Positions 54,650 through 63,478 of a DNA stretch of 64,000 nt are shown here, piece after piece (within the stretch, counting starts at the first letter, position 1; every line of letters begins with the position of its first letter). Both the position numbers and the translations under genes were made by a program. Under the pieces are notes generated by a model, which had not been told where the DNA came from, searched no databases, and worked only from the letters and a program-made list of their open reading frames with translations. The stretch comes from Mesorhizobium loti. GTDB lineage: Bacteria; Pseudomonadota; Alphaproteobacteria; Rhizobiales; Rhizobiaceae. The stretch spans positions 1-64,000 of the forward strand of contig CP050295.1 in the NCBI GenBank assembly GCA_014189435.1. Direction: 5' to 3'.

Positions 54650-55687
54650 TCAGATGTTTTCCGGGACATAGATGTCGAACGGCAGAAATGTCTCGCCCGG
54701 CATTTCCGCGGTGCCGGTCTTGATGCCTCGGTCTATGAGTAACATCAGCTCCTGGCAAAGCCGACGCAGTGGAGTGGCGACGGCCATGGTGACGATTTCA
54801 TCTGCGAGCGCTGCCCGCGACTCGGGCGTGATTTCATTCACGATCGCGACAAGATCCACACCTTTGCCCTCTTCGCGCAGCGCGGAGATAGCGCCCTCCA
54901 TGCCCCCGCCGGCCATATAGAAGCCCACGAGCTCAGGTTCCCGCTGAATGAGATCCAGCATGGCTTCGTAAGTGATCTGCCGCTCTTCCAGGTTCACGAG
55001 CGTATCGAGCACTTCGAAGGTAGGTGCGTTCTCACGGAAATAGGAACGAAAGGCGACCTCCCGGAGCTCATGCCCCTGGAAACGGTGGCTGCCAACAAAC
55101 ACGGCCACCTTCCCAGGCCGTTTGGCGGCCTTGGAAAACATCCAAGCGGCCGTCCGCCCGACTTTGCGATTATTAAGACCGATGTAACCCTCGCGCACCC
55201 CGCAGGCGAAGTCAGAAAGCAGCGAGAACACCGGGATGCCTTTCGCCTTGAGCTCCTCGACCGCTGCCGTGATCTTCGGGTGGTCCGGCGCCACCATGGC
55301 GATCGCATCGCAGCGGTTCCCAAGGCTCTTAAGGAGCGGGATCAGATCCCCGGGCAAATGTGACGGAGCAAATTCGATGAGCGGAATGCCGAGGAAGGAT
55401 TGGGACAAACTTACCGAGGCCTCGACCTCGCGCGCGAACTCTTGGTAGAAATGCTGGGCCGGTTTTCTCAAGATGAAGCCCAGCCGGTAGTGCGGCAGGT
55501 GCCGCTTCAAGCGGTGCTTGATGAGACCGGCATTATGATAGCCGATCGCGTGGGCTGCTTCGTGGACGCGCCGCGCAGTCTCCTCGCGCACAGGAAGGCG
55601 GGCGTTCAGAACCCGATCGACCGTTGCAACACTGACCCCGGCTTCGCGGGCAAGATCGACAATTGTGGGACGTTTGGCCATTATCAA
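54650..55687 (-). CDS. fixV: LacI/GalR-family regulator, FixV-like
   Basis: The protein has 345 residues. The N-terminal helix-turn-helix PTIVDLAREAGVSVATVDRV (residues 6-25) and hinge region are typical of LacI/GalR, followed by a periplasmic-binding-type sensor domain. In M. loti R7A a regulator of this family named FixV activates nifA2, and it was proposed to respond to an inositol derivative; I recall this from the literature on the NifA-RpoN regulon. The location close to nifA2, nodD and an inositol-type isomerase gene, and the operator block shared with nifA2, make the same role likely here. The name is by context and family, not by alignment. Confidence 0.75.
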   Translation of the reverse strand: MIMAKRPTIVDLAREAGVSVATVDRVLNARLPVREETARRVHEAAHAIGYHNAGLIKHRLKRHLPHYRLGFILRKPAQHFYQEFAREVEASVSLSQSFLGIPLIEFAPSHLPGDLIPLLKSLGNRCDAIAMVAPDHPKITAAVEELKAKGIPVFSLLSDFACGVREGYIGLNNRKVGRTAAWMFSKAAKRPGKVAVFVGSHRFQGHELREVAFRSYFRENAPTFEVLDTLVNLEERQITYEAMLDLIQREPELVGFYMAGGGMEGAISALREEGKGVDLVAIVNEITPESRAALADEIVTMAVATPLRRLCQELMLLIDRGIKTGTAEMPGETFLPFDIYVPENI

Positions 55688-55811
55688 ATCTGAGTGGTTA
55701 TGAGCGGCGTGGCTCTATGATCGAGCAGCCTGGGCGGTGATCCCAGACTGCAAGTGGAGGCATTTCTCCATGTGGCTGACGCTGGGCCGCCGTTTCCGTG
55801 GCTCCACGGCT

Positions 55812-56768
55812 TTAGAAGGTCAGCTTGAAGCTGGCCGACAGGGTAAGGGCATAGAAGTCGATGCCGGCGACAAACTCTTCGGTTCCTCGTTTGCCGGTCG
55901 CTATATCGTACACCGCCCTATCGCCTTTCTCGTGGAAATACTTATCGAAATTGCCGGCCAGGAAGAAGCTGGCGCGATCGGTCATCTGATAACCGGTCTT
56001 GGCGCCGACCGAGATGAACGGCACCGTGTCGAGGTCTGCCTCAAATCGCAGGCCACGGACCCAGTGATGGTCAACATCGCTTGCATCAACGGTGAAGCCG
56101 CTGCGGAGCAGGCCCGAGAGCGTCCAGTTGCCGAGCGTCGTGGCCGCTTCCGCGCCAAGGAAAAGGCCAGGATAGCGCTGCTCGTAGCTGCTGCCGAGTT
56201 GGCGATCGGGGAAGTTGCCGACACTGTCCCGGAAGGCATACTTACTATAAGTGTACGGGCCACCAAAGGCGTTCCACTTCACGTTGGTGTATTTGAAGCC
56301 ACCATGAAGGTTGATGGTCGTGGCATCGTTGATCGCGAAGTCTCGGCCTGCTGCGATATCAAAATTGATGTAGTGGACAAGGTCGGTGTCGGGGTGGATC
56401 GAGCGATGCGACCAATCCCCTTCAGCAAAGCTCGGCGCAAGGTCGGACCAATCATAGTCTTCCATATGGCTGTTGCCGGAGAAACCGAAGACGGCGTTAG
56501 CTGAAATTGTCCAGTTGTTCCAGACCTCCGCCTTGAGGCTGGTGGTCAGAACCGGCGCGTCGGTTTCCCAGATCAATTTGCTGACAACATTGCCCTCGTC
56601 ATCGTAGAAAAGCTCGTTACCTTTTAGCCAGGTGTAGCCGACGCCACCAACAAACACGACGCTCCTGTCTGGCGCAGCATAGATGGTTTGATCCGCCGCC
56701 GTGGCGACGGCCGACGTGGCGCAGAAAGCGCCAAAAGTCAAAATTGGGAATGAAGTGCAGCGATTCAC
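55812..56768 (-). CDS. omptin-family outer membrane aspartyl protease
   Basis: The protein has 318 residues with a signal peptide (MNRCTSFPILTFGAFCATSA, cut near AVATAAD). GNSHMEDYDWSDLAP near residue 100 holds the first catalytic acidic pair, and DASDVDHHWVRGL near residue 230 holds the Asp-His pair of omptins such as OmpT. The C-terminus TLSASFKLTF is a final beta strand with terminal Phe. Such enzymes cut surface peptides between basic residues, so degradation of plant antimicrobial peptides is a reasonable guess. No partner gene is visible. Confidence 0.87.
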   Translation of the reverse strand: MNRCTSFPILTFGAFCATSAVATAADQTIYAAPDRSVVFVGGVGYTWLKGNELFYDDEGNVVSKLIWETDAPVLTTSLKAEVWNNWTISANAVFGFSGNSHMEDYDWSDLAPSFAEGDWSHRSIHPDTDLVHYINFDIAAGRDFAINDATTINLHGGFKYTNVKWNAFGGPYTYSKYAFRDSVGNFPDRQLGSSYEQRYPGLFLGAEAATTLGNWTLSGLLRSGFTVDASDVDHHWVRGLRFEADLDTVPFISVGAKTGYQMTDRASFFLAGNFDKYFHEKGDRAVYDIATGKRGTEEFVAGIDFYALTLSASFKLTF

Positions 56769-56771
56769 GAA

Positions 56772-56975
56772 TTACCCCTCCTTCGAGCCGACGGCATAAG
56801 CCGTGTGGCAGCCGTCTTCCTGATCCTTGATCGAACGGATCTGCCGTCCGTCAGCTTCAGGCTTGGTCTGCAGCGCTTCGCGCGATTGCGATTTGGCGAT
56901 CGGCACGTCCCATTTCCCGCCGGCCAGTGCGGGGCCGACGGCGGTCACGTTCAGAAAAAGTGCTGAGATCTCCAT
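56772..56975 (-). CDS. small hypothetical protein upstream of the omptin
   Basis: The frame gives 67 residues from ATG 56975 with GAAGGGACC upstream, and ends 3 bp before the omptin start. Residues look soluble and charged (IAKSQSREALQTKPEADGRQ). I recognise no family. The close spacing suggests co-transcription with the omptin gene, if it is real. Confidence 0.4.
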   Translation of the reverse strand: MEISALFLNVTAVGPALAGGKWDVPIAKSQSREALQTKPEADGRQIRSIKDQEDGCHTAYAVGSKEG

Positions 56976-57080
56976 CTGGGGTCCCTTCTTTGGTTGTTCA
57001 GATTACAACCTTCTGGCAGCCGTAGCTGACAGCAACCTGAAAGCTTCGGCGATGTTTGCGCGACGTCGGTTCACCCTGCG

Positions 57081-57638
57081 TCAGGTTGTGCGCTCCGGGC
57101 ACCGGTTGAAGCCGATCCGAATACGCTGCTTGGACCGGGCAACCCGATCGAGAGCATCGAATGCGGCAGCAACAGCGCGAATTACAAAGCGATGCTCCTG
57201 CGGCACGCGGATGAAACCGCTTTCGATGTCCACGATCCCGTCCTCGGCCAGCATCGCCAAGCGTTCAGCTGGAAAGAGAAGACGCATCGGATCAAATCCG
57301 TGGGCGGCACAGATTGCCGGCACATCGACCGCGAGATTGCACATCAGCCGCTCGATGATTGCGGCTCGCACGCGGTCTTCGTCAGCGAGACGGTAGCCCT
57401 TCGACGTCGCCAGACGGCCAGCTGCGATGTGGTGGGTGTACGAATCGCGTGTAACATCGTTTTGGACGTAACCCTCGCCGACACGCCCGATAGCCGACGC
57501 GCCGAAACCGATCAGGGTTTTGCAGGTGTCGGCCGAGTAACCCAGCGATTACGCCGCAGGCGCCCGGCAGTCTGCGCTAGGGTGACTTCGTCGTCTGGCA
57601 AGGCGAAATGGTCGAGCCCTATCTCTCGGACGCGCCGG
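57081..57638 (-). pseudogene. hemN: oxygen-independent coproporphyrinogen III oxidase, C-terminal relic
   Basis: From the right, one frame gives GLDHFALPDDEVTLAQTAGR and LRRN, the HemN pattern GLDHFA-x-PDD. After a frameshift near 57540 the next frame continues as KTLIGFGASAIGRVGEGYVQ and ends with HemN-type helices (IIERLMCNLAVDV, VIRAVAAAFDAL). The radical-SAM N-terminal half is absent. An IS630 transposase relic joins at about 57640 and probably removed it. Confidence 0.8.
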
Positions 57639-57639
57639 C

Positions 57640-57830
57640 GCCTGAAACACGGCGTCTTCCACCCCGTCGTCGATCTCCAGGCCGCCATCAACCGCTTCAT
57701 CACGGAGCACAACCAAGAGCCGAGGCCCTTCATCTGGAAGGCCGATCCCGACGAAATCATCGCCGCCGTCAGGCGCGCGAACTTCGCGCCAAAACGATCG
57801 CCTCAAGCCGCGTCCTGTCCGATGCCGTAA
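57640..57830 (+). mobile_element. IS630-family transposase C-terminal relic
   Basis: One forward frame reads HPVVDLQAAINRFITEHNQE followed by PFIWKADPDEIIAAVRRA, the typical C-terminus of IS630 transposases. No ends or N-terminal part remain. It abuts the hemN relic. Confidence 0.75.
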
Positions 57831-57959
57831 CGTCGATGCCGATACCTGTGCGCATCCCGGCAGCCTCGCATGCCACGCTCCAGGATGGAATCCCCGCCGG
57901 ACTCTTTTGTCTCGATCAATCCACTCTCATGATTGCTGACAATGGCCTTTGATAAGCTG

Positions 57960-58730
57960 CGGCCAGCCGATCCGATCGGCGGTCGAGGCCCATGTACGGC
58001 GGATATGAGGTGCAAGAGGCGGGACTTGAACGTCGGTCAACAATCTCTCATCCGCGGGTCGGGCCCCATGACCTGGTTTCGTTTGGGGCTGCCTCTGTCT
58101 AGGTGGCGAGCGTCGAGGCTCATAGTGGAGACGAGGGCTCCCCGGCATTGTCCCACCTCCAGCGCCGCATATCGCGCCGAGGCTGATCTTGGGGTTTGCA
58201 TCTCCTCTGCTGGCTGTCTGTCAAATAGCGGTCACGCCGCCTTTGGCGCGGCTTGAACCGTGCAGGCGATCGACCAGATGAAGCCCACCATCTCGCGTGC
58301 GATGGCGACGGTGACGACGTTGGCGTTCTGCCGCGCGCACTCAGCCGACGGTATCGGGTGCACAGCCGAACCTGCGCTTTCCATCCGATGTCGCGAACGA
58401 CTTTTGGCAACGCCTCGATCCGGTCGACCTTGTGCCGGCCGATGCGTGCCCTCATCCGGTAAGCCCAGGCGCCTTCGACCAGCGCGCGCCGGGCATGGGT
58501 GTTGCCGGTCTTGGTGATGCCGCCGCGCCAGACGGTCTCGCCACTCAATTGCTCACCAGGGACCAGGCCGAAATAGGCCATGAGCTGGCGTGGGCTTGAG
58601 AAGCGTGTGAAGTCGCCGACCTCCGCGACCAGCACCACGGCATTGATCAGCGCGATGCCGCATTGCCTGCAAGGCATCAACGACCGGGCGCTGGTCCCAT
58701 TCTGGGAGCAGGCTGAGTATCTGTTCCTCG
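57960..58730 (-). mobile_element. IS110-family transposase relic, cut by IS6
   Basis: On the minus strand TPEEQILSLLPEW near 58720-58690, then GDFTRFSSPRQLMAYFGLVP near 58610 and GGITKTGNTHARRALVEGAW near 58530 are the C-terminal (Transposase_20) part of an IS110 transposase. Frameshifts occur near 58690 and 58330. The right end is cut exactly where the IS6 terminal repeat begins (58731). The DEDD N-terminal domain is missing. Confidence 0.8.
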
Positions 58731-59255
58731 GGCGTTGTCACGTTGTTTGAAATGTGGCCGCGTGAGGCCGACACCGCGCTTTTCAGGCAGGCCGTGCACT
58801 CACGGCCTCCCACGCGGCCATTGCCTGGCGTCGATGGATTCGAATTGTGCTGCGGAGCGGTTGGTCTGGGATGGGACGAAGAGATTTCGGACGGCGGAGA
58901 AGATCGACACGAAATGCTGCAATGAGCCGACCGACCGGAAACCCTGTCGCGTTCGTTCCCGTTTTCGGAACGGCAGATGAGAATTCTCCGCCCGGTTGTT
59001 CAAGCCTTTATGCGAGCGGTGTTCCAGGTTCGGCATGAGCTGGCGTTGGGCCGCCCCGTAGGAGCGCAGTTTGTCGGTGATCATACGCTTTGGCGGCAGA
59101 CCCTGGTTCTTCAGAAGTCGCGTCAGCAGGCGCCTGGCGCCCTTGGTGTTGCGGCGCGTCTGGACAATCTCGTCGAGCACATATCCGTCCTGATCAACCG
59201 CTCTCCACAACCAGCATTTCTGACCGTTGATGCGCACCGCGACTTCATCGCCAAA
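58731..59255 (-). mobile_element. partial IS6-family element, inverted relative to the full copy
   Basis: From the terminal repeat GGCGTTGTCACGTTGTTTGA at 58731 to about 59255 the sequence is the reverse complement of the 3' two thirds of the IS6 copy at 60346-61153, with a few changes. The transposase fragment reads RINGQKCWLWRAVDQDGYVL and has the DDE-type MITDKLRSYGAA. The 5' third is missing, so this copy cannot move alone. It is followed 30 bp later by the start of a truncated flavoprotein gene. Confidence 0.88.
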
Positions 59256-59284
59256 TCGCCGATTCTGAGGCTTGAGGAACGAGA

Positions 59285-60323
59285 ATGGATAATTTTGTCG
59301 AAGGGCTGTCGGAAGTCACCTGCGATGTGCTGGTGATCGGCGGCGGCACAGCCGGACCGATGGCGGCGCTCAAGGCAAAGCAGAAAAATCCCGCTCTGAG
59401 TGTCGTCCTGCTCGAAAGGCCAATGTGAAGCGTTCGGGAGCTATCTGCATGGGCATGGACGGGCTGAACAGCGCCGTCGTCCCGGGATATGCGACGCCCG
59501 AGCAATACACCAAGGAGATCACCATCGCCAATGACGGCATCGTCGATCAGGCGCCGGTCTTCAAATATGCCTCGCGCTGCTATGACATCGTCCAGGAACT
59601 TGACCGTTTCGGCATCCGTTTCCAGAAGAACGCCAATGGCGATTTCGACCTGAAGAAGGTCCACCATCTGGGAACCTATGTGCTGCCTATGCCGAATGGC
59701 GATACCGTCAAGAAGGCGCTCTACCGGCAGATCAAGCGCGAAAGGATATTGGTCTCCAACCGCTTCATGGCAACGCGCCTGTTGACCGCCAACGACGGCA
59801 GGATCGCGGGCGCCACTGCTGTGAACACGCGCACGGCTGAATTCCTCGTGCTGCGTGCCAAGACCGTGATCCTGTGCATGGGCGCGGCGGGCCGGCTCGG
59901 ATTGCCGCATTCCGGCTATCTCTTCGGAACCTATGAGAATCCGACCAATTCCGGGGACGGCTATGCCATGGCCTACCATGCGGGTGCCGCGCTCGTCTCG
60001 AATGCTATCAGATCAATCCGCTGATCAAGGACTATAACGGCCCGGCTTGCGCTTACGTGGCCGGTCCGTTCGGAGCCTATACCGCCAACAGTGAAGGCAA
60101 TCGCTTCATCGAAAGCGACTACTGGTCGGGACAGATGATGCAGGAATTCTACAACGAACTACAGTCCGGCAAGGGGCCAGTGTTCCTGAAGCTCAACCAC
60201 CTTCATGCCGACACGGTCGGCGAGATCGAAGAGATCCTGCACAAGGTCGAGCGCCCGTCGCGCGGCGGGGCTCTGTCGCAATTCCGGGATGTGGACGGGA
60301 AGAGCGTCGCCTGGGAGCATTGA
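59285..60323 (+). pseudogene. fumarate reductase/adenylylsulfate reductase-like flavoprotein, truncated and frameshifted
   Basis: ATG 59285 begins MDNFVEGLSEVTCDVLVIGG with an FAD motif GGGTAGPMAA. The frame stops at 59426-59428 by loss of one A (CGAAAGG for CGAAAAGG). The second frame, from 59425, has KRSGAICMGMDGLNSAVVPG and GAAGRLGLPHSGYLFGTYEN. Near 60005 it shifts again, and a third frame holds YQINPLIKDYNGPACAYVAG up to 60323. The IS6 copy at 60346 removes the rest. The family pairs with a small ferredoxin-like subunit that is not present. It was probably an oxidoreductase of sulfur or dicarboxylate metabolism. Confidence 0.75.
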
Positions 60324-60345
60324 TCAGGCGGTGAGCATTTCGAAT

Positions 60346-61153
60346 GGTGGTGTCACATTGATTGAGCGGTAAGGAAATTGAGGTAGCAGCGGGCCCATGA
60401 CCGTGAGTGCACCGACCTACAAGAACCACCGCTATCCGATCGAAATCGTGGCCCGTGCTGTCTGGCTCTACTTCCGCTTCAATCTGAGCCTGCGCGATGT
60501 CGAGGAAATGCTGCTCGATCGCGGGATCGTCGTTTCCTACGAGACCATCCGCCGATGGTGCCGAAAGCACGGCCCTGATTATGCGCGCCGCATACGCCGC
60601 AAGGCACCAACGAAAGACGATGTCTGGCATCTGGATGAAGTCGTGGTGCGCATCAACGGTCAGAAGTGCTGGTTGTGGAGAGCGGTTGATCAGGACGGAT
60701 ATGTGCTCGACGAGATTGTCCAGACGCGTCGCAACACCAAGGCCGCCAGGCGCCTGCTGACGCGACTTCTGAAGAAGCAGGGTCTGCCGCCAAAGCGTAT
60801 GATCACCGACAAATTGCGCTCCTACGGGGCGGCCAAACGCCAGCTCATGCCGAACGTGGAACACCGCTCGCATAAAGGCTTGAACAACCGGGCGGAGAAT
60901 TCTCACCTGCCGTTCCGAAAACGGGAACGAACGCGACAGGGTTTCCGGTCGGTCGGCTCATTGCAGCATTTCGTGTCGATCTTCTCCGCCGTCCGAAATC
61001 TCTTCGTCCCCTCCCAGACCAACCGCTCGGCAGCACAAATTCGAACCCATCGACGCCAAGCCATGGCCGCGTGGGAAGCCGTGAGTGCACGGCCTGCCTG
61101 AAAAGCGCGGTGTCGGCCTCACGCGGCCACATTTCAAACAACGTGACAACGCC
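60346..61153 (+). mobile_element. IS6-family insertion sequence, complete, 808 bp
   Basis: The left end GGTGGTGTCACATTGATTGA matches the right end in reverse complement, GGCGTTGTCACGTTGTTTGA, at most positions. The length and single transposase fit IS6. No 8-bp target duplication is visible, as is common when IS6 copies recombine. With the inverted partial copy at 58731-59255 it brackets the flavoprotein pseudogene. Confidence 0.85.
60397..61101 (+). CDS. IS6-family transposase
   Basis: The protein has 234 residues. FRFNLSLRDVEEMLLDRGI and VSYETIRRWCRKHG in the N-terminal part, VWHLDEVVVRINGQKCWLWR with the first catalytic Asp, ITDKLRSYGAAKRQLM with the second, and NNRAENSHLPFRKRERTRQG with the Glu are the IS6 DDE core. 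The frame is intact, so this copy may be active. Confidence 0.93.
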   Translation: MTVSAPTYKNHRYPIEIVARAVWLYFRFNLSLRDVEEMLLDRGIVVSYETIRRWCRKHGPDYARRIRRKAPTKDDVWHLDEVVVRINGQKCWLWRAVDQDGYVLDEIVQTRRNTKAARRLLTRLLKKQGLPPKRMITDKLRSYGAAKRQLMPNVEHRSHKGLNNRAENSHLPFRKRERTRQGFRSVGSLQHFVSIFSAVRNLFVPSQTNRSAAQIRTHRRQAMAAWEAVSARPA

Positions 61154-61326
61154 CTCGGCATGCCCGTGGTCGACATCATTATCGTGGACAGCACTGCGAG
61201 CGCGTATCAGAATACGATTCGGTTTGCTTAGGCCACTTATAATATGCACTCACCGCTTTTAACGCTCCTGATGGCATTTAGCGGCCAAGCGCTTTTTCAG
61301 GCCAGCGAGGCGATCGTTAGATCTAG
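61154..61326. other. spacer between IS6 and dctA
   Basis: Short AT-richer stretch with no recognised gene. Confidence 0.35.
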
Positions 61327-62685
61327 TCACGGGCCCGGCCACTTAGCAGGCGCGCTGGGCGCACGATCGATCGGCCGGTTTAATGTCTCCGCAAGCTGAT
61401 GACCGGAGAAGGCGGCTTCCAACTGCGCTTTGTCCAATTCGCCCTCCCAGCGGGCGATGACGAGCGCTGCCACCGCGTTGCCGACCAAGTTCGTCAGCGC
61501 TCGGCACTCCGACATAAAGCGGTCGACGCCAAGGATAAGAGCGAGGCCAGCGACGGGGACACTGGGTACTACGGCGAGCGTAGCAGCAAGCGTGATGAAG
61601 CCCGCACCTGTTACGCCTGCAGAACCCTTTGAGGAAAGCATCGCAACGAGCAGCAGGAGCACCTGATCGACGATCGACAGATCCGTGTTCGTCGCTTGTG
61701 CTATGAAGAGGGCGGCCAGCGTCATATAAATATTGGTGCCGTCCAAATTGAATGAATATCCTGCCGGGATGACGAGACCCACGACAGAACGTTTGGCGCC
61801 AGCCCGCTCAATCTTCTCCATGAGCGAGGGGAGCGCGGCCTCCGAAGAGGACGTTGCCAGAACAAGCAGCAGCTCTTCCTTGATGTAGCGAATGAGAGAA
61901 AAGATGGAGAAGCCGTTGTAACGGCAGACCGCGCCGAGCACCCCGAACACGAATAGGAACGCGGTGAGATAGAACGTCGCCACCAGCATGGCGAGGTTGA
62001 CCATCGAACCGATTCCATATTTGCCGATGGTGAAGGCCATCGCGCCGAAAGCCCCGATCGGTGCGGCCTTCATCAGAATGCCGACCAGCTTGAACACCGG
62101 CGCGATGAGCGCCTGGAGCAGAGAAAGCACAGGCTTCCCCGTCTCTCCACCCTTTGCCAGGGCGATGCCGAACAGAACCGAGAAGAACAGGACCTGCAGG
62201 ATGTCGCCCTCCGCGAAGGCACCGACGACCGTTGACGGGATGATGTTCATCAGGAAGCCGATCACCGACTGCTGGTGCGCCTTTGCGGCATAGGTGCTCA
62301 CCGCCTGGGCATCGAGCGAGGCCGGATCGATGTTGAGGCCGGCCCCGGGTTGAACGACATTGGCAACTATGAGGCCGACGATCAGTGCCAGCGTCGAGAA
62401 GGTTAGGAAATAGAACATCGCCTTCCCGGCGACCCGGCCCAACTTCTGAAGATCGTTCATGCCGGCGATGCCGGTCGCAATTGTCAGGAAGATGACAGGC
62501 GCGATGACCATCTTGACGAGCTTGATGAATGCATCTCCGAGCGGCTTCACGCTTTCGCCGATCTCCGGATAGAAATAGCCAAGTGCGACGCCAAGCGCGA
62601 TTGCGGCAAGCACCTGCACGTAAAGCCGCGCAAAATGGGGTTTATGAGGGCCTGCGTTCGCGCTGCGGATCTCTGGAGCTAACAC
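61327..62685 (-). CDS. dctA: C4-dicarboxylate transporter DctA
   Basis: The protein has 452 residues from GTG 62685, chosen because GGGAGAGAGACA lies upstream and homologues start near [11 protein letters not shown]; a longer frame to 62796 includes the promoter. It imports succinate, fumarate and malate with sodium or protons, the main carbon supply of bacteroids. [20 protein letters not shown] forms the first membrane segment, and [40 protein letters not shown] and [20 protein letters not shown] are the hairpin and ligand-binding motifs of the family. A sigma54 promoter lies about 100 bp upstream, and no dctBD is adjacent, as with NGR234 dctA1 in its nif region. Confidence 0.94.
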   Translation of the reverse strand: MLAPEIRSANAGPHKPHFARLYVQVLAAIALGVALGYFYPEIGESVKPLGDAFIKLVKMVIAPVIFLTIATGIAGMNDLQKLGRVAGKAMFYFLTFSTLALIVGLIVANVVQPGAGLNIDPASLDAQAVSTYAAKAHQQSVIGFLMNIIPSTVVGAFAEGDILQVLFFSVLFGIALAKGGETGKPVLSLLQALIAPVFKLVGILMKAAPIGAFGAMAFTIGKYGIGSMVNLAMLVATFYLTAFLFVFGVLGAVCRYNGFSIFSLIRYIKEELLLVLATSSSEAALPSLMEKIERAGAKRSVVGLVIPAGYSFNLDGTNIYMTLAALFIAQATNTDLSIVDQVLLLLVAMLSSKGSAGVTGAGFITLAATLAVVPSVPVAGLALILGVDRFMSECRALTNLVGNAVAALVIARWEGELDKAQLEAAFSGHQLAETLNRPIDRAPSAPAKWPGP

Positions 62686-62780
62686 TGTCTCTCTCCCTGA
62701 CCGGGTCGGGGCGGGCGCTTCCTCCCTTCCCAGGCTTCTCCCACGCGGCGCCCCGGTCCAGCGCTGCTGCCATCTCGGTC

Positions 62781-62795
62781 GCAAGTGCCGTGCCA
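62781..62795 (-). promoter_or_regulatory. sigma54 -24/-12 promoter of dctA
   Basis: The minus strand reads TGGCACGGCACTTGC, a perfect match to TGGCAC-N5-TTGC. No TGT-N10-ACA site was found in the 250 bp further upstream, so the activator could be DctD or a weak NifA site. Confidence 0.88.
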
Positions 62796-63052
62796 AATGA
62801 AAACCTTCGCCAGACGCCCCTCAGGCTTGCGGTTTTGCCAGCAGTTGGATGTGTGATCGTCGTCGATCTTGCTGAGAGCCGGTCAAGAGATCGGGAGCGC
62901 GGGCCCGGGCGCCGGCGGTGACCCGCTTGAGTCGTGGCTTGGACGGCGGAAACGTCTCCGAAACCGTTGGAAAATGCGTGGCGGCGGGTGGACAAGGGCG
63001 TAGCGATCGGCCTAGACGACGTTCGCAACTCCCTGAAATCCGCGAGAACACT

Positions 63053-63478
63053 ATGAGGCAGCAGAAGCGACCCTTTGTCGTCGAGATCAAACAGAAGCGT
63101 GGGCTCGTGAAGCGGCCACAGTCGATCTGGGGCGGCATCGACCTGGCCACCATCTCGAGCGAAGTCGCGGAAGCGAAGACGGAAGATGCGATCGCTGAAC
63201 CGACGCCGCAGCCGATTTTCCCTGGTGAAGATGTTCGTTCTGAGCCCATGCTCGCCATCGGTGAAGCAGAAAGCGACGTTAAGCACGTGATCACGCCCGA
63301 CGCGGCGCTTCCCGAGCCGCCAACGGTTGAGGAAGCGCCGGTTCCAGAGGCATCGAATGCACCGGGTGGAGACAGACAGACCCGCAGGAAGAAGCGGTGG
63401 CAGGACGATGTGCCTTTGCCGCGAGGTGAACGATGGAAGCGGCGCCTACCATGGGTGCTACGCCAGCGCCGGCGTTAG
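63053..63478 (+). CDS. hypothetical protein, proline/glutamate-rich
   Basis: The protein has 141 residues from ATG 63053; an earlier start adds poorly conserved-looking residues. It begins MRQQKRPFVVEIKQKRGLVK and then PQSIWGGIDLATISSEV, which looks like a real conserved N-terminus. The middle is acidic with many Pro and Glu, and the C-terminus is very basic (RKKRW, RWKRRLPWVLRQRRR). Proteins of this layout are scattered on rhizobial symbiosis islands, often near IS elements, but I know no function. It is divergent from dctA. Confidence 0.6.
   Translation: MRQQKRPFVVEIKQKRGLVKRPQSIWGGIDLATISSEVAEAKTEDAIAEPTPQPIFPGEDVRSEPMLAIGEAESDVKHVITPDAALPEPPTVEEAPVPEASNAPGGDRQTRRKKRWQDDVPLPRGERWKRRLPWVLRQRRR

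Noticed and set aside
60338..61161. 8-bp target duplication around the full IS6
   Set aside because: The flanking eight bases (TTTCGAAT and CTCGGCAT) differ.
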